64,000 nucleotides of DNA, from contig OX387185.1 of NCBI GenBank assembly GCA_947561395.2, positions 30,918,213-30,982,212 of the forward strand, read 5' to 3'. The notes under the pieces are model-generated. The model saw only the letters and a program-made list of their open reading frames with translations, was not told the origin of the DNA and ran no database searches. The first letter of the stretch is position 1. Each line of letters starts with the position of its first letter. The translations under genes were made by a program, and so were the position numbers. The stretch comes from Buxus sempervirens. Its lineage: Eukaryota; Streptophyta; Magnoliopsida; Buxales; Buxaceae. Below are positions 19,746-33,442 of the stretch, one piece after another.

Positions 19746-22700
19746 AAAATTTCGTCCTCGAAATTTACCTTGTGATTCACCGAAGAGTGTAGGGTACTTC
19801 TTTCTCATTTCGGCTTCGTTCTCCCATGTAGCTTCTTCTACATTGTGGTGTTGCCACAAGACTTTCACTAATGGTACAGTCTTGGTGCAGAGAACTTGCT
19901 CTCTTTTATCAAGGATTTGGATAGGACGCTCTTCAAACATCACATTCTCACGAACCTCCAATGGTTCTAAATCAATAATATGGCTAGGATCCGGTACATA
20001 ACGACAAAGCATGGATACGTGGAATACGTCGTGTACACAGGCTAGTTGAGGTGGTAACTCCAATCTATAAGCTACAGGCCCAACTGTCCCAATAATACGG
20101 AATGGTCCATTGAATCTGGGCGATAGTTGGCTTGCTTACTGAACCTTAATATGCCACGGTAGGGAGATACCTTCAAAAACACCATATCTCCTACCTCAAA
20201 CTTTAATTCTCGCCTTCTTACGACAGCATAGCTCTTTTGTCTACTTTGGGCTGTTTTCAGCCGTTTTCTAACAAATTTACCTTTTCCACACTATCTAGAA
20301 TGATCTGCGGACCCAAGTATTGCCTTTCACCTACTTCTTCCCAAAATAACGGGGATCTACAAGTTCTCTCGTATAAAGCCTCAAATGGAGCCATCTTGAT
20401 GCTCGCTTGATAACTGTTGTTGTAGGCAAACTCTACCAAGTCTAAATATTTATTCCAATGACTTCCAAAGTCTAATACACAACACCTCAGCGTATCTTCT
20501 GAGGTCTGTATCGTACGTTCTGATTGTCCATCTGTCTGTGGGTGGAAGCTGGTACTAAACTTCAGCTGTGTTCCCAAAGCTTCATGCAAACTATCCCAAA
20601 ACTTGGAAATGAACCGTGGATCGCGGTCAGATACAATAGACACTTGTATTCCATGCAACCAAACGATCTCACGTATATACAATTCGGCAAGTGATTGTAG
20701 GGGTTGATCCTTCCGAACAGGTAGGAAATGAGCGGACTTAGTCAATCTGTCCACAATAACCCATATGGAATCTTGCTGCCTCACTGTCTTAGGCAAACCT
20801 AAGACAAAGTCCATGGTTATATGCTCCCACTTCCATTCAGGAATAGGAAGCAGTTGCAACAATCCTGGTGGCCTCTTGTGCTCAGCCTTCACTTGCTGAC
20901 ACACCAAACACTTCGATACGTATTCAGCAATCTCTCTCTTCATTCCTGACCACCAATAAATCCCTCTAAGATTTCTGTACATCTTGGTGCTTCCGGGATG
21001 TACTACATATCATGATCTATGCCCTTCCTCTAGGATTACCCTCTTGATATCATCATCATTGGGTACACAGATTCTACCTCTGAATCTCAAGATATCATTC
21101 TTGACACTAAAGTCTTTGGCCTTCTCTGAACCTCTGCTCATTAATTCTCTTGTTTTCTGCAATTCAGGATCTGACAACTGACCCTCTCTGATTCTGTGCA
21201 CTAGATTCGGCTCTATCTGCATACGGGCTATACTCACCCCTTGACTACAGAGTCGAAACTCTCCAGGCCAATCTCTAACCGTAGCTACAAGACTGCACTG
21301 GCTAGCCATAAATGACGCTAAGGTGGCAATGGATTCATCTGAAACTCCACTGCGACTTAGTGCATCTGCTACTACATTAGCTTTCCCTGGGTGGTATTGA
21401 ATATCAAATCTATAGTCCTTCAAAAGATCTAACCACCTTCTCTACCTCATATTCAGATCTCTTTGGGAGAAGATGTATCTCAAGCCCTTATGATCTGATT
21501 ATATCACAAATTGTGCTCCAAATAGATAGTGTCGCCAAATCTTCAAGGCAAACACAATGGCTGCGAGCTCAAGATCATGCATAGGGTAATTACGCTCATG
21601 TGGTCTCAATAATCGTGAAGCATAAGCCACTACTCTACCACTCTATATCAAAACACAGCCCAATCCGATGCTAGACGCATCACAATACACTGCAAATCCC
21701 TCATTCACGGACGGTATAACCAAAACTGAGGTTGATGTTAATCTGCTCTTCAGTTCTTGGAAACTATCCTCACACTTCTGATCCCAATGATATGTGACAA
21801 ACTTCTTAGTCAAGTTGGATAACAGGGCGGCAATCTTAGAAAACCCCTCGATAAATCTACGATAGTATCTAGCCATTCCTAAGAAATTGCGGATCTCTGA
21901 AACATTAGTAGGTCTAGGCCAGTCTAACACTGCCTTTACCTTAGATGGATCCACTAATATACCATCTCTAGATACAATCTGCCCAATAAAAGAAATCTAC
22001 TTCAACCAGAATTGGCACTTACTAAACTTGGCATATAACTGATGACTGCGCAAAGTGTGTAGGACTATCTTAAGATGACCTTCATGCGCTTTCCTTGTCC
22101 TTGAATAGACCAATATATCATCTATGAAGACAACCACAAAGTGGTCCAAATGCTCGTGGAAGATTCGGTTCATCAAATCCATAAAGACTGCTGGAGCATT
22201 CGTCAACCCAAACGGCATCACCAAGAACTCAAAATGGCAGTATCTCGTACGAAACGCCATTTTCTCTACATCCTCTGGAGCTACTCTCAACTGGTGATAA
22301 CTTGATCTTAGGTCTATTTTAGAAAACCAGGAGGCTCCCTTCAATTGATCAAAAAGATCATCTATCCTTGGCAAAGGATACTTGTTCTTGACAGTGACTT
22401 GGTTCAACTGTCTATAGTCTATGCATAATCTCATACTGCCATTCTTCTTCTTCACAAATAACACCAGTGCACCCCAAGGTGATGCACTGTGCCTAATAAA
22501 TCCTTTGGCTAACAGATCATCAATCTGAGCCTTCAGTTCATCATACTTTGGTCTAGACATCCTGTACGGTTGTTTAGAAACCGAGTGTGTACCAAGCACA
22601 AGCTGGATATTGAATTCCAACTCCCTCTGGGGTGGTAATCCAGGTAAATCATCCAAAAATACATCCGTAAACTCACAGACTACTGGTACTTCCTCAATAC

Positions 22701-24519
22701 TCAGTTCCTTGCCCTCAGCTGGTTCTACTTCAATTGAATCAACCAAACTAATACGGGTGTTCAACCCTTGGCTCATGAAACAGTGGATTGGACTATCTGG
22801 TTTACTAACAATGATTGACTTGTTATGACAGTCAATAATCACATGGTGTCTTGACAACCAATCCATGCCTAGGATCACATCATATCCACTAAAGTCCAGA
22901 CTAATCAAGTCTCCAGGCAACTCCATCTTGCCTAGTCTAATCATACAATCCCTATAGACGGTCTCCACAGTACTAGTCTCACTCAACGGTGTATAAATAG
23001 ATAGTGCAGTTTCTAAACGAGAAGGGACTAACCCAATATGGCATGCACAATCAAGTGTAATAAAAGAATGGGTAGCTCCCGAATCAAATAAACTCATGGA
23101 AGTTCTTCCAGAAATAAAGATGGTACCTCCAACGACTGTCGGTGCATCTGGTCTAGACTGCAGGAGTGGGGCATCTGCAAGGGCTCTAGACTTTAGAGGC
23201 TGTAGCTGTAGTGGTGCAAGCTGAGCCCTCTGCTCTGCTAGCTATGTTCTGCCTCTACCCGCAGGCCTGCCTTGCTGCCTCGGGCCTCCACGACCTCCTC
23301 GATATGGATGTGACCTCTGATGCCTAGATGGGGCTGCAGTCAACGGTGCGTCAGTCGACTGATAGGGTCTACCTTGAAGCGACTAATAGGTAGAAGGATG
23401 TGGGCACTCGTATATCAAATGACCGTGCTGTCCACAGTGGTAACATGCTCCTACAGGTGCAAAACATGGCCCTGGCATGTGGAATCTACCACATCTCTGG
23501 CAACTAGCACTAATAACTCTCTGGCTAGACTCTCCGCCAGCCTGGATCCCTCCACTGGGTCTCCTCTGATCACCCGTGGTGTATCTTTGCCTACTATCTT
23601 GGCCAGAATATCTCCTTTGACTATAGGCTAGTCTAGGCGGCACTCTCTGTGCTCTCACCTCCTCAATCCGTTTGGACTGTGTCCTCTCAACCACAGTAGC
23701 CCTCCTTACTGACTTGGAGAAACTACAACTCAGGAAAACCTCCACTCGGTCCCTGATATCTCGTCTAAGAACTCTCTCAAAGTTACGGGTCTTCTTACCC
23801 TCTGTATCTACAAGATGTGGGGTGAACCTCGATAACTCGGCAAATCTCGCCACATACTGAGCCACAATCTGGCTCCCCTGGGATATATGGAGGAACTCTG
23901 CCTCCTTTTGAATCCGAACTTCCTTAGGAAAATATCTGTCGTAGAACCGATCCTTGAACTCTTCCCATGTGAGTGGGGCTCCATCTACACCCATCTCAGC
24001 TATCACTGACCTCCACCAGAAGTTAGCCTCACCCTCTAACACATAGGTGGCCAAGCCTACCTGATCCTCATCTCTACATCCTGTGGCTGCGAAGATCTTC
24101 TCGATCCTCACCAACCACCTTTCCTCCTCCATGGGATCAGGATGCCCATGAAAGGGAGGAGGAGACATCCTCTTGAATTGTCTCATAACATCTGCTATCT
24201 GGTCACCTCTCTTGCGACCGGGCAGATTCTGCCCATTATTATGGTTCACAGCAGCCTGCTGCTAGATCAGGGTGGATACCTCACCCAAAACTCTCCAAAT
24301 CTGGTCTATCTGTTCCCTAGCAACTGGGACATCAGGTGGGACTACCTCTGCAGCAGCCGGAACTCCAGCCAGAGCTGCCATGGGATCCTCTACTGGATCT
24401 ACTATTGGGTCAACCACTGGATCTATCACTGGATCCCCCGCCGGAATATCCGTGGGATCATACTCTAGTATATATGTGGCAGCCGCTCTACGGCCTCTGC
24501 CTCTGGGTCTAGGTGCCAT
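19731..24519 (-). pseudogene. Broken gag-pol of Tekay chromovirus
   Basis: Parts in element order: gag from the ATG at 24519 (MAPRPRGRGRR, then DPVIDP-type acidic repeats) with a capsid-like region and a zinc knuckle (CYHCGQHGHLIYEC, about 23.4 kb). Then comes protease with [11 protein letters not shown] (about 23.1 kb) and RT with [20 protein letters not shown]-like and FIDDILVYS motifs (about 22.1-22.6 kb). RNase H follows with VYCDASSIGLGCVLI (about 21.7 kb), and integrase with HHCC finger and WVIVDRLTKSAHF core (about 20.3-21.0 kb). A type II chromodomain lies at the end ([14 protein letters not shown], about 19.8 kb). It carries about half a dozen breaks and is not expected to function. 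Confidence 0.9.
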
Positions 24520-25057
24520 AACACTGAAATTTTACAAGTGTAATCACTTTAGACAAGTCCCAATCAATCATTTTTAAACAAATACAATCAATCACAGCAA
24601 TCAATTTCAACAATCAACTTAACCAAACTTTACATGCATTCCCTTGGTTACAGGAGGGAGAAGAAATATGAAGAAATACTTCATCACTACCACTCCCTTC
24701 AGTATATCTGCAGCTATACGAAGGTCGAGGTCGTCACGAAAATCCCTTCACTAATCTCTTCATAATAATATATAGGTATATACAGGTTCATTTCATGCAA
24801 ATTTAGCTAATAAGCTATCCCATTTGTATAAGGTTAGCCACTTCGGTATGTCCTCAGCATTGGCCGATACTTCATAATATGTTAGCACAACCAGATACAG
24901 CTGGCTCATCACACACAATCACATACAGCAATAGTAATAGATAATCAATCAAAAATAAGGGACGGGTCCCTAGAAGCAACCTAGGGGTTCTAGCTAGCGT
25001 GCACTCGGCCCCCAAACCAACCTAAGGCTTCTAGTCTAGGTTGTAGACCTTATTTAA

Positions 25058-25069
25058 GCACTGATACCA
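25058..25069 (-). other. Primer binding site, tRNA-iMet type
   Basis: TGGTATCAGTGC in element sense, a few bases inside the 5' LTR, close to the chromovirus consensus TGGTATCAGAGC. Confidence 0.82.
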
Positions 25070-25075
25070 AAAATC

Positions 25076-27668
25076 TATCACGCCCCGGAACCAAGCCTGC
25101 CCCTCCAAGGCACAACTCGTTCCAGACCGTGGCAAGTGGGCCATTACTCTTAACAAAACACAAAGGAATTTAAAACTTTTTCATAATGAGTGCAGGTGCA
25201 ACAGTTTATACATGTGCATATCAAAAGTGTGATCATATATACATTTGAGATGAAATAGAACATGAGAGTTTAGTTATAAAAGACGGGTGACTAGTCACTC
25301 CTCTCAATGTATAGGGCCACAGTTCAAAACTATACAAGTATAACAAAAGAAAATCCTAAGGCCTGTAATAGTCTTCTTCTCTATACCCGATGGCCTTTTC
25401 CTTTCCTTTATCCCCAGCCCGGTCCTTCACACCAGACGTCGATGGATCTGAAAAATACGATAGATAACAACTATGGGACAAATGTCTCAGTAAACAACAC
25501 ATGCATGATTCGATAAAGCACAGTTCATGTAAATATTTCTCGATGAAACCATGACATGCGGGTAATTTTAATACTATAAAATCCACGGCATCTCATGTGT
25601 CATACAGTAGTGTATGCATGTGCTTTAGTGTACAGTTCATCAATTTATAACAATTGTAATCAATAAACATTATAATAAATGTAATGGATCTCAAGCTTGC
25701 GTGGAGGATACGAGTTCTCTATCTCCAGGCCAGGGTGAACACAGATCCACTACCCCCAACCGAGATGAATTGATCCATCTACCCACCAAGACTTACTGAT
25801 GTGGAAGAGCTTGTTCAATACCCCCAAATTGAGGTGAACCCTGGTTCACTACCCCCAATTGAGGTGAATAGCATACATTGCCAATCAATATTCTCTGTCA
25901 TGAGGAAGCCAGTTCACTACCACCAATTGAGGTGAACGGCATATATTGCTTACCGATATTTACTCTTGTCAAGGAGCTAGTTCACTACGCCCAGATTGAG
26001 GTGAACAATGGTTCACTACCCCCAATTGAGGGGAACTGCACATATAAAATGTCACACAAATAGACCAATGCCCTAAATACAACTCATCAACTTCTAGGTT
26101 ATTGCCTTTCATATATTTCATGTTAAATGTGGGGCCGAAGCCCAGCAGGTCAATAATACTCAATGTCCTTGGGCCACTACCCTTTTTGTCTCATGGTTCG
26201 GATAATGGGCCAAAGCCCTTGAGGTGGTACAAATGTTGTACGGGCCTATGCCCTTTATCTCGTGGGTCACATATTAGGCCGAAGCCCATAATTCCAGGTG
26301 TGGTACACTCAACTTGGTATTCAAGGGTAAAAGTTTGGTTACCAGAGTTTTCTACTCTTCTTGACTCATTTTGGGCAACCTATGCCTCAACTCTTTTGAT
26401 ACTTGTATATCTCAATCTTGGTTCTTGATTTCTACTTCTAATGGTTAATTTTCAAGTGTTTGAGGTGGTAGGATCAAGTTATCATATTTCTATAGTATTC
26501 TGGGACAGAAAACCTCTCTAAGACCTTTGGGAAAACGTACCCAAAATCTTGGTTATTTGGAATTTTGAGTTACTTCCAGTTGGAACACCTTCTAAACACC
26601 TAACTTTCACTTACCCATAGGTTGGATTTGAATAAAATCAAAGGGTGGTTCAATCTGGGCTAAAAGTGTAAATTTTTTGAAATTTTGGTAGGGGCGCTCG
26701 ATTCGTCGCTCGAATCGACTTCGAGTGACTTCAATTTTTGCTCTCGAGTTCTTTGTTAAAACAGGGTGCTAGAACCGTCACTCTAGCAGCCATGACTTAA
26801 AACTCTATCTAAGGCTACTCAACACTACTGCCTGATGACCGCTTGAGCGGCTAGGTTTTCTCAGCAGCTCGTGAAATCCGATTTTTGGTGATTTGGGGTT
26901 TTTCTCAAATCTGACTTGTTCTAGGTGTTTTTGGGCTTGAAATCACTCCTAGCATGTGTAGAAACTTGTTACCTACAAAACCCCTCAAAGAAAACTCTCC
27001 TATTGGCCCTAGGACTCGTTTTCACATCTCAATCCTAACATTCATCTAACATGCGAAAAATGGCCGAAATCGCGAAATAAGGGTTGGGGTGGTTACCTCT
27101 TGCAAACTCTTTAGCAAGCTTCCTAGATCCCTTTGCAAGCCACGAACAGAACTTTGCTTGCCTCTTGGATGATTCCTTCGAAAATCTCCACCAAAAACCC
27201 CAAACGAGAATGGCTTCTCTTTGGTTCTTCTTTTCTTTTCTTGCTAACTACTCCTCCAATGGTTTGGAATAGGATGGAGGACGAAAATGGGGGAAGAATG
27301 AAAAGAAGGAGATGAGTGTGGGAGAAAAGAGAAGAGGGAAAGGGTTTTGGTCGAATGGGGGGGGGGGGGGGTGTTGGTCGTGAATGGGTTTTCCTCTTGG
27401 CTATTTTCACTTAAGTGACTTCCATAGGCACGAATTATTACAGCTTCGCCACTCCTTCCTCCTACTTGCACGTGGCACCAACACTTAGCAAATTTTCTCA
27501 CCATATGAAATCTCATGTAACCAAATGACAGATACTCACCTTCTTAGGCTATTGACAGCCCGGAGCTTAGCCACTTTGACTGGCTTTAGGCTTGAGCTTC
27601 TCCAGCTTCACCTACACATCAAGCTCATGAATTAGGGTATGCTAAGGATATTGGAATGGGGTGTCACA
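25076..27668 (-). repeat. 5' LTR of Tekay element
   Basis: About 2.59 kb. In element sense it shows a consensus 5' splice site (AAG|GTGAGT, intron from 27539), a CpG-rich array (26690-26870), palindromic minisatellites (25740-26290), a stem-loop (25474-25489) and a 3' splice site (TTTTTCAG|AT, intron to 25448). A short second exon follows, ending in YREEDYYRP and stop at 25356. A G run of about 15 lies at 27357-27371. Confidence 0.9.
25448..27539 (-). other. Putative LTR-resident intron, Tekay 5' LTR
   Basis: The borders are AAG|GTGAGTATCT and TTTTTCAG|ATCC, length about 2.09 kb. Equivalent borders occur in the LTRs at 33443, 35959, 46897 and 48618. This is a sequence-based inference without transcript evidence. 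Confidence 0.5.
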
Positions 27669-29789
27669 CTGGATCTCCCCCATTTGCCCTCTAAAACTTC
27701 TAGATTTACTCCAATGCCTTAAGCTTGAATTGGAAGAATCTAGAAGGGTATTTAGGCATACCCTTGGGTCTTTTCTACCCTTGGCTATGCCTATAAATAA
27801 AGTGCCTCTCCTCTTGCAAATGGTTGATAATCTAAAGTTTGAAGAGCTCTTGAAGAAGAAGAGAAACTCTTCCTAACTCTCCACTCAAGCACTCAAGCAA
27901 CCAAGGTGAGCTTCTAAGCTTTACTCTTCATTTCTATTTAATTTTCAAGCATTCTCTCCTTCTACCTTTTTGTAGATAAGGCCATGGCTGTGTTTGGAAC
28001 CCTGAACCATGCTTAAAGTACCTTAAGCACCCTCTCTAACCGTAAAATGTGAAGAGAGAGCTAGGGGAAACAAGTTTTGGAATGGAACCTTAGGCTTAGA
28101 ACCACTTTTGGATGAATTAATTGCATGATTTGCTTATATTTGTATGTGATTACCGTTTGGGCTTATTTTGAGTTTAATTCTGGAGGAATTACATAGATCT
28201 ATGCTCTCTATAGCATAGATATCAATTCTCTCCTCAAAAATCTGATTTCCTACACAATTCTATGCACACATCACTTGGTTTTCTTTTTATAGCAAAATAG
28301 GCTTTAATATAAGATCTACTACGCTCAATATAGTAGATTTGAGATCATTGGCCTTAGAACAATTTCTCAAAACTTTGTGAGTTGATTTTAAGTGGTTTTA
28401 ATCTTCTAGAGAGGACCTCATGGTCTAATCTCTCTTGTTTGAGCTTTTTTTGCACCAATTTGGGTAACTTTGGCTCATTATCTCTGATTAATGAGAGTTT
28501 CGAGCCAGATCCATGGCCAAAATCTTTCTAAGTGTTTTTCAACTTAGTTCAAGTGATTTCAAATCAAATCACATGAGTCAAGCACACTGTTTTGGCTTGA
28601 TTTCCACTCAATTCTACAAATCTGGACTGAACCTGTACCCTGTCTTGAATCATTCATAACTTCGTCATATGGATGGATTTTTGAATGATTCCAGAGACAT
28701 GTGATAAGTGAAGATGTCTAGTTTAATCTTGTAAAATTTTAGCAATTTATATGGAGCCGATTTTTCAAACCATTTGATTAAAGTTGACAAGTTAGATCAT
28801 ATCAGATTGCTGTACTTGTCACTTTGATTAAGCACTTAGATTTGAATGCTTTCAATTTCTGAGTAACTCTATGAGTCTAATTTCAAATCCAAGTGGTTTC
28901 ATGAATTTTCATTTTAATTTGAGTTCTGTGTGCTTGATTGACTTTGAACTACTCAGTAGTAGATTATAGAGTCGATTTGTGATCCTCTAAGCATGTTTGA
29001 GAGAGTACACAAACCACAAATGGATGAAGTTTTGTGTGAGGCCTATGCTATTTGAAATATGGAACCTCATACTTCATTCATACCAATTTTCAACAATTTA
29101 TATGGAGCCAATCTCCACGAATGGGCTTTCAAAGTTGGCTACTCACCGCTTTTGCAGTTTTACAACAGCAACTTTGAACAAGTGTATTTTCTTGGATTGC
29201 AATCGGATTTAATTGAAATTTTCACTGAGTCTTCTAGTTCATATAAGCTCTCAAATGGCTTTGGGTTCACTCAATTTTAGTTTGAATTGAATGACTTATG
29301 ATTGGTTGAGTTTTCCAAGCTTAAATGGTTTGATTTTGAGTTGATTTTTCCATATTTACTTTAGTCTGCTTTTCTTCAAGTTTTACTTTGATTTTTACTT
29401 GATCATGAAGTCCTAGAGGTGATATATCCATAGAGAGAGTCCAGAATCTATTGGACTACTCATATGGAGGAATCACACATTTATTTGTTTACTTTACTTA
29501 CTTTTTAAGTGATTTTTGTATACAAGCACTTTTCAAGCATGAATAGCATATGACAACCACTTTGTGTGGATGAGTAAAGATGCCTAACACCTTCCCCTAC
29601 TCATAACCTAACCCCTTACCCAATCTCTAGACAAGACCATATAGTAGAGCTATTTAAGCTCTATTATGTTCTTTTTATGCTCATTTTGGTGTCCATTCAC
29701 ACCTTAAACATGAATGGTGGCTACTCCATAATTAGTATGATTTCGTGTGATGATCCAGAGATCACTTAGGTGATTTTCCATGTCTCACA
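27669..29789 (+). repeat. 5' LTR of second Tat element (part right of Tekay)
   Basis: Ends in ATGTCTCACA followed by the primer site. Its TATA box is at 27792-27799 (TATAAATA), with a 5' splice site CAACCAAG|GTGAGC at 27905/27906. The sequence is alike to the minus-strand LTR at 53627-55822. The LTR start is displaced by the Tekay insertion (see 14787-14981). No coding frame. Confidence 0.82.
27792..27799 (+). promoter_or_regulatory. TATA box of second Tat LTR
   Basis: TATAAATA, about 107 bases before a consensus 5' splice site. Position matches those of the sister Tat LTRs. Confidence 0.6.
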
Positions 29790-29791
29790 AC

Positions 29792-29810
29792 TGGTGACTC
29801 CCCTGGGGAC
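29792..29810 (+). other. Primer binding site, tRNA-Arg type (second Tat element)
   Basis: TGGTGACTCCCCTGGGGAC lies two bases after the LTR. It is the tRNA-Arg primer complement with a few changes from that at 13111-13128. Confidence 0.8.
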
Positions 29811-30417
29811 TAGTAGATCAAAGCCATGACATGCTTGTGTTCTTTTTGTTTTGTTTGTTTGCTGTTTTCCTTCATCATGATGGTATGTTCTTCTGTTTGG
29901 TATTGAATGACATGTAAGTCATAAGAATGTGATGAATGTGATGTATATGTTTGGTTGTGTTTAGAACCATGTTTAAGAGGGTTGTCTTGTCAAAACATGC
30001 TTGATTGCCTTGTTTTCATGATAACACGTTTTGGTTTGGATTTCTAATGTCATGTGTTGATAATGAGTATGATGAGCATGAGATCTGAATGTTTGGTGGA
30101 TGTTTTGAATAATTCAAGCATGTTCTCCATGATTGATTGCCTTTTTGTATAAACATGACAACATGCTTACATGATTGTATGATTTTTCCATGAATATATG
30201 ATTAACATGAGCATGCTTAGGTGATTTCTATTATCTTGTTTTACTTGTGTTTATCTATTTCAAATGTGATCTCTATATCATGCCTTGGTGAATGTGAATG
30301 TGAATATGAATATGCATGGCTACGAAAAATAGTGACAAGGATGGGACGTTGTGATGAATGTGACCTACTTTTCAAATGCACTTGTGCACTTTTTCATTTT
30401 TTTACACAGCTTACCTA

Positions 30418-30600
30418 TCACCTATAGGAATTTGAACCCAAATGTGTGTAGCTTGGCGCACCGAGGTCGTTAGTTCAGAAAGCGAAAGTGAAAACATTCA
30501 CCTTAGAGCTTTGAGCTAATGATGTGATGCCATTATGGATCTTTGATTCTGGTCATACACTAGGCTTGAGATCTAAGTTGCCATTAAGCCAAAACCCAAA
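30418..30600 (+). other. Conserved Tat leader block, second copy
   Basis: Close match to the reverse complement of 12426-12612, in the same place relative to primer site and hairpin array. Confidence 0.75.
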
Positions 30601-31437
30601 AACCCTTACGCTTGAAGGTGGAGAAACACGTTTTTGGACAAAGTAAACCATTACGATGGGAAATTGGGTTTGTAATTGAGGGAAGGCCGTTTTGCTTGGT
30701 TCTAAGGCCCAAGGTATGATATGGATACCATATTGAAGGTAAACAAAAGGTAACAAGGTAATTTCATTTTTTATTTTAGAATTGCCTTCATACTTTGTAA
30801 AGTAAGATCCATGGTGTCCATGTGTTTGGGATTGTATTTTTCCCAAGGAGATGTTGTACCCTAAGATTGGTGTGGCCTATAGGAGGAGTTTTTATTCTTC
30901 TTAGAAGTCATTCTACCCAAATTCCTATAGGAGGCAACCTAATGTCCAAAATCCATACATGTGGTGTCCTATTTTGGAGGGAGCATATGCCCTCTTCTGT
31001 GTAAATAGTAAAAATCCTCTTTTTGTAGGAAATTTGAAGAAAAAGACACCCAAAGAAGAGATGGTACAGGAGGCATTATTTACGTCTAGTTTGGGAACAT
31101 TATTTTCCTTTGAAATCCCAAGAAGGCAAAGTTGTAATTTTATTTCAGCCCTTGAAAGCACATTTGTATTTTATCCCTTTCTTTCATATGCTTATCTCTC
31201 TATTGAAGGCATGAGAAGTCTTTGTACATATTTGTTATATACTTTTTTTTATTAATTTCATAAGGTTCATTGGTCTTCATGCACTTTTTGTAATAATTCA
31301 AATGTCAAAGTCCAATTTTGGGACAGTTCAGAAGCCACCCAATGGTGAACAGTGAGTTTGAACAAGCAATCAAACTAATAAAATCAATTGGGAAAGCAAA
31401 AATTTAAAAATCTATTTTTAAGCATAAAACTGCCCTG

Positions 31438-31533
31438 AGTATACGGATTTAAGGTGCCCGTAATCATTATACGAACATAACCTGTCCGTAATATATATAC
31501 AGGCATGGCAAATCCGGACTGAGTATACGGATT
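31438..31533 (+). repeat. Degenerate TACGG hairpin array, second Tat leader
   Basis: Repeats of TATACGGATTTA, GCCCGTAAT and GTCCGTAAT type. This is a decayed counterpart of 11773-11910 in the same position of the leader. Confidence 0.6.
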
Positions 31534-32154
31534 TAGGCTTAAATTGAACTTAAGCAAATTTAACAAGCAGATTTGCATCCTTTTAATCTGTAAATGATAC
31601 ATAAAGATAATAAACACTTCAGTGAGGGTAAATAGCATGCAAATCCTACCAATCTCATCAAAATCAAAAGGTTAAGCCCACTTTAGGTATTATTTCACCT
31701 AATTTGAGCATTTAACTTAACTTAAGGGTGCAAATGATAAAAGAAAAATCTGTTTGAATCAAAACCAACTCACACACTTCAATTTTAGGAATTGAACATG
31801 AAATCATAACAAGGTTTCAGAAAATGTTTTGAACCTAACTTTTGAAGTGTAATTCAATTTGAGAATGTTGAAAAAGGAGTTCAAATCATTTTATCCCCAA
31901 AGTTTGATAAGAGCACTCCAATTTAAAAATCTGTTTTTAAATATAAAAGCATTTAAAACTTTTAAAAGACTTCTTTTAAAGAACAATTTGGTTATCAAAC
32001 CATAGGTCTTTTGGGAACCTTGGAATCCCAAATGGGTCACTTGGAAACCATTGAATTCCAAGCAAATGAAAAACCCAAAAATCAGAAATAAAAAGGAAGA
32101 AGAAAGATTTAAAATCAACTCCTTTAAAACAATTTGATTTCCTTTTCAACTCAA

Positions 32155-33000
32155 AAGCTTTAAAGAAAATTCAAAAAATCACGGGCCATCTGAAAACCTT
32201 TAAATTTCAAATTTTCTTCAAAATTTCCATAGGCCTCTGAAAGCCTTTGAATTTCAGATTTTTAACTTATAGGCACCTGAAAGCCTTTCAATTTCAGAAA
32301 TTCAATTCATGGGACAACTGAAGGCCTTGAAAAACTTCAGATTTCATAGGTCACCAATAGCCTTTGAATTTTAAATCTTCATAAGCCCTAGGGGAGCTTG
32401 AGTAATTCCCTAACCTCGTAGGCCCTCTAAAGCCTTAATTTAGAAATTCATAGGATGGCTGGAAGCCTGAAATTCCAGATTTTTCAAATCGTCATAGGCC
32501 CTTGGAAGCCTGAGTATTTCCAAGAAATTTGCATAGGCCTAAGGAAGCTTGCTAATTCCCTAACTCATAGGATGGTTGGAAGCCTGAAATTCTAGATTTT
32601 TAAAAAACTTCATAAGCCCTTGGAAGCTTGCGTTAATTCCAAGAAATCTTCATAGGCATAAGGAAGCCTGCGTAATTCCTTAACTCATAGGACCTCTGAA
32701 AGCCTGAAATTTCAGAATTTTATCTTCATAAGCCTCTAGAAGCTTGCGTGATTCTAGAAACCCTTCATAGGCCTCTGAAAGCCTACGTAATTTCAGAAGG
32801 TTCTTGGAAACCTTAATTTCAAATTCATAGGCCCCTGAAAGCTTGCATAGTTTCAGGAGGCTTTGGAAGCCTTAATTCCAAATTCATAAGCCCTTGGAAG
32901 CTTGAGTAATTCCAAGACAATTCATGATTTGTCTAAAAGCTTTTATTTTAGGCATTTCATATCTAGTGGGACATGTTAGAAGCCCTAAAATATTCCAACA
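32155..33000 (+). repeat. Decayed hairpin minisatellite, second Tat leader
   Basis: About 20 diverged units of CATAGGCCTCTGAAAGCCT(TTGAATTTCAG) type, in the same leader position as 10829-11648. Units have drifted, but the GGAAGCC/GAAAGCCT core and the CAGA half remain. Confidence 0.8.
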
Positions 33001-33442
33001 ATTCTTTTGGATGGTCTTTTGGGTACCAACCAACTTCCTTTAAGAAGGTTGATTTCAACCAAATCCAAAAAGCACAAAAAAATAAATAAAAGCATTCCAA
33101 ACTCATGTTCACTTAATTTGCATACATGCATTCATAGGTGTGTGAATATGATTTAGATTAATACTAATATATCTCTTTTTCTTTTTCTTAATCAAGGTTT
33201 TCGGCTACCTGCAACCATTGCTCCCAGGTGCTCTCTGAGATTAAGGACTACCATTATGAATCCTACAGAGAACCAATCAACTATTTTTGCACAGGACTTT
33301 GTTCAGCTGCAAGAACAAGTGTCCGGGCTTGCCAAAATGTTGGAGACCTTGTTGACTACCCAAGCCCAGCAAGCTCAAGCTTAGAACCAAGCCTGCTCTT
33401 CCTACCAAGAACCTCCACCTCAGACCAACATACTGCCACAAC

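Larger units (their letters stand above)
14982..27668 (-). mobile_element. Tekay/Del chromovirus (Ty3/Gypsy), broken
   Basis: A complete-length but broken LTR retrotransposon on the minus strand, about 10.5 kb without its nested LINE. Two LTRs of about 2.6 kb (TGTGACACCCC ... GGGGCGTGACA), a tRNA-iMet primer site, gag, protease, RT, RNase H, integrase and a type II chromodomain define the Tekay/Del lineage. About half a dozen breaks occur in the coding region. The flanking pentamers CTCGA (14977-14981) and CTGGA (27669-27673) are probably the target duplication with one later change. By hand count over the first 240 LTR bases the two LTRs differ at about 15 sites (about 6%), suggesting an age of a few million years at usual plant rates. 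Confidence 0.9.
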
